Assembly (NCBI GenBank): GCA_016218825.1
Contig: JACRCV010000028.1
Span: 1-40,420, forward strand
DNA: 40,420 nucleotides
Direction of reading: 5' to 3'
From: Deltaproteobacteria bacterium
GTDB lineage: Bacteria; Myxococcota; XYA12-FULL-58-9
Under the pieces are notes generated by a model that was given only the letters and a program-made list of their open reading frames with translations, was not told where the DNA came from and ran no database searches. This document shows, piece by piece, positions 40,319 through 40,420 of this stretch. The position numbers were made by a program, and so were the translations under genes. Numbering within the stretch: position 1 is the stretch's first letter; each line of letters starts with the position of its first letter.

Positions 40319-40420
40319 CGTGATCTTGGTCAGGGAGCAACGACGGAGCTGCGGAGCCAGTCAACTGCGCGGTGCAGGCCGCGGTGATGAACTCGAGCAC
40401 ATTGCGCTCCTGCTGGCGCA
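40283..40420. mobile_element. IS66-family insertion sequence, end and partial transposase
   Basis: The element begins GTAAGCG, the typical IS66 terminal sequence, exactly where the FkbM frame loses its family pattern. Inside, the minus strand encodes the end of an IS66-type transposase. The target-site duplication should be the 8 bases CCAGTCTC (40275-40282), repeated at the other end outside the window. Confidence 0.65.
40299..40420 (-). CDS. IS66-type transposase, C-terminal fragment (5' end outside window)
   Basis: On the minus strand an open frame enters from the window edge and ends at a TGA at 40299-40301. Its last 39 residues are RQQERNVLEFITAACTAQL, then TGSAAPSLLPDQDHVMLAAA. A C-terminus with R-Q-Q-x-R-x-V-L-E-F and x-A-P-S-L-L-P is typical of IS66-family transposases, from memory. 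It is supported by the GTAAGCG terminus 16 bases beyond the stop. Confidence 0.6.
   Translation of the reverse strand, partial: RQQERNVLEFITAACTAQLTGSAAPSLLPDQDHVMLAAA

Noticed and set aside
1-40420. CRISPR array, tRNA or rRNA genes
   Set aside because: No series of short identical repeats with unique spacers is seen; the repeats found are coding or intergenic pairs. No cloverleaf with a CCA-end pattern or rRNA-like conserved block was recognised by eye.

Overview
The window is very GC-rich DNA with long ORFs, large Ala/Asp/Gly/Thr-rich secreted proteins, lipoproteins, an ECF sigma/anti-sigma pair with a FecR-like domain and an exopolysaccharide (EPS) locus. This points to a predatory or surface-complex Gram-negative bacterium, most likely of the Myxococcota (former Deltaproteobacteria). 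That is inference from gene content; there is no rRNA gene to settle it.

Region 1 (1-9782) is a mirror-image pair of two-gene cassettes. Each cassette has a secreted beta-sandwich protein (Calx-beta-like repeats, a shared middle module, a C-terminal lamin-tail domain) followed by a multi-membrane-span, TMTC/GT-C-like protein with a TPR tail. The left cassette runs rightward and starts before the window. The right one runs leftward, and the two TPR/GT-C genes converge with 6 bases between their stop codons. This looks like an inverted duplication of a 'surface protein plus dedicated glycosyltransferase' unit.

Region 2 (9871-19853) holds a 47-residue basic protein on the minus strand. On the plus strand is a tightly packed operon: an envelope/beta-barrel-like protein, an ECF sigma factor, a membrane anti-sigma factor with zinc-finger, FecR and TPR-like parts, a Cys-rich secreted protein, and a 2034-residue lipoprotein with about 13 thrombospondin type 3 calcium repeats and a VWA-type domain carrying a perfect MIDAS motif. 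The first four genes overlap or abut. A GAAA-loop hairpin separates the giant gene from the rest.

Region 3 (20111-22507) contains proS (archaeal/eukaryal-type prolyl-tRNA synthetase) and a convergent lipoprotein gene. Between them is one copy of a hairpin-bearing intergenic repeat, whose second copy lies at 26493-26580.

Region 4 (22671-40420) is an EPS/capsule locus. A WbpP-like 4-epimerase and a WbpA-like UDP-HexNAc dehydrogenase run leftward. Rightward lie an NTase_5-like protein, an UpxY/RfaH-type NusG paralogue, a MarR-EPS-type regulator with an unusual C-terminal domain, two NodU-type carbamoyltransferases, SxtJ and DUF5989 membrane proteins, a UDP-GlcNAc 2-epimerase, a fused PssD/PssE (Alg14/Alg13-like) glycosyltransferase, and two methyltransferases. 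A GT4 glycosyltransferase runs leftward inside it. Threaded through these genes are accessory units: a Phd/PIN toxin-antitoxin pair with a palindromic operator, a degraded VapB remnant, two DUF4143-type ATPases each with a strikingly AT-rich leader, and a HEPN-MNT pair. The window ends inside an IS66-like element that interrupts the FkbM methyltransferase gene at position 40283.
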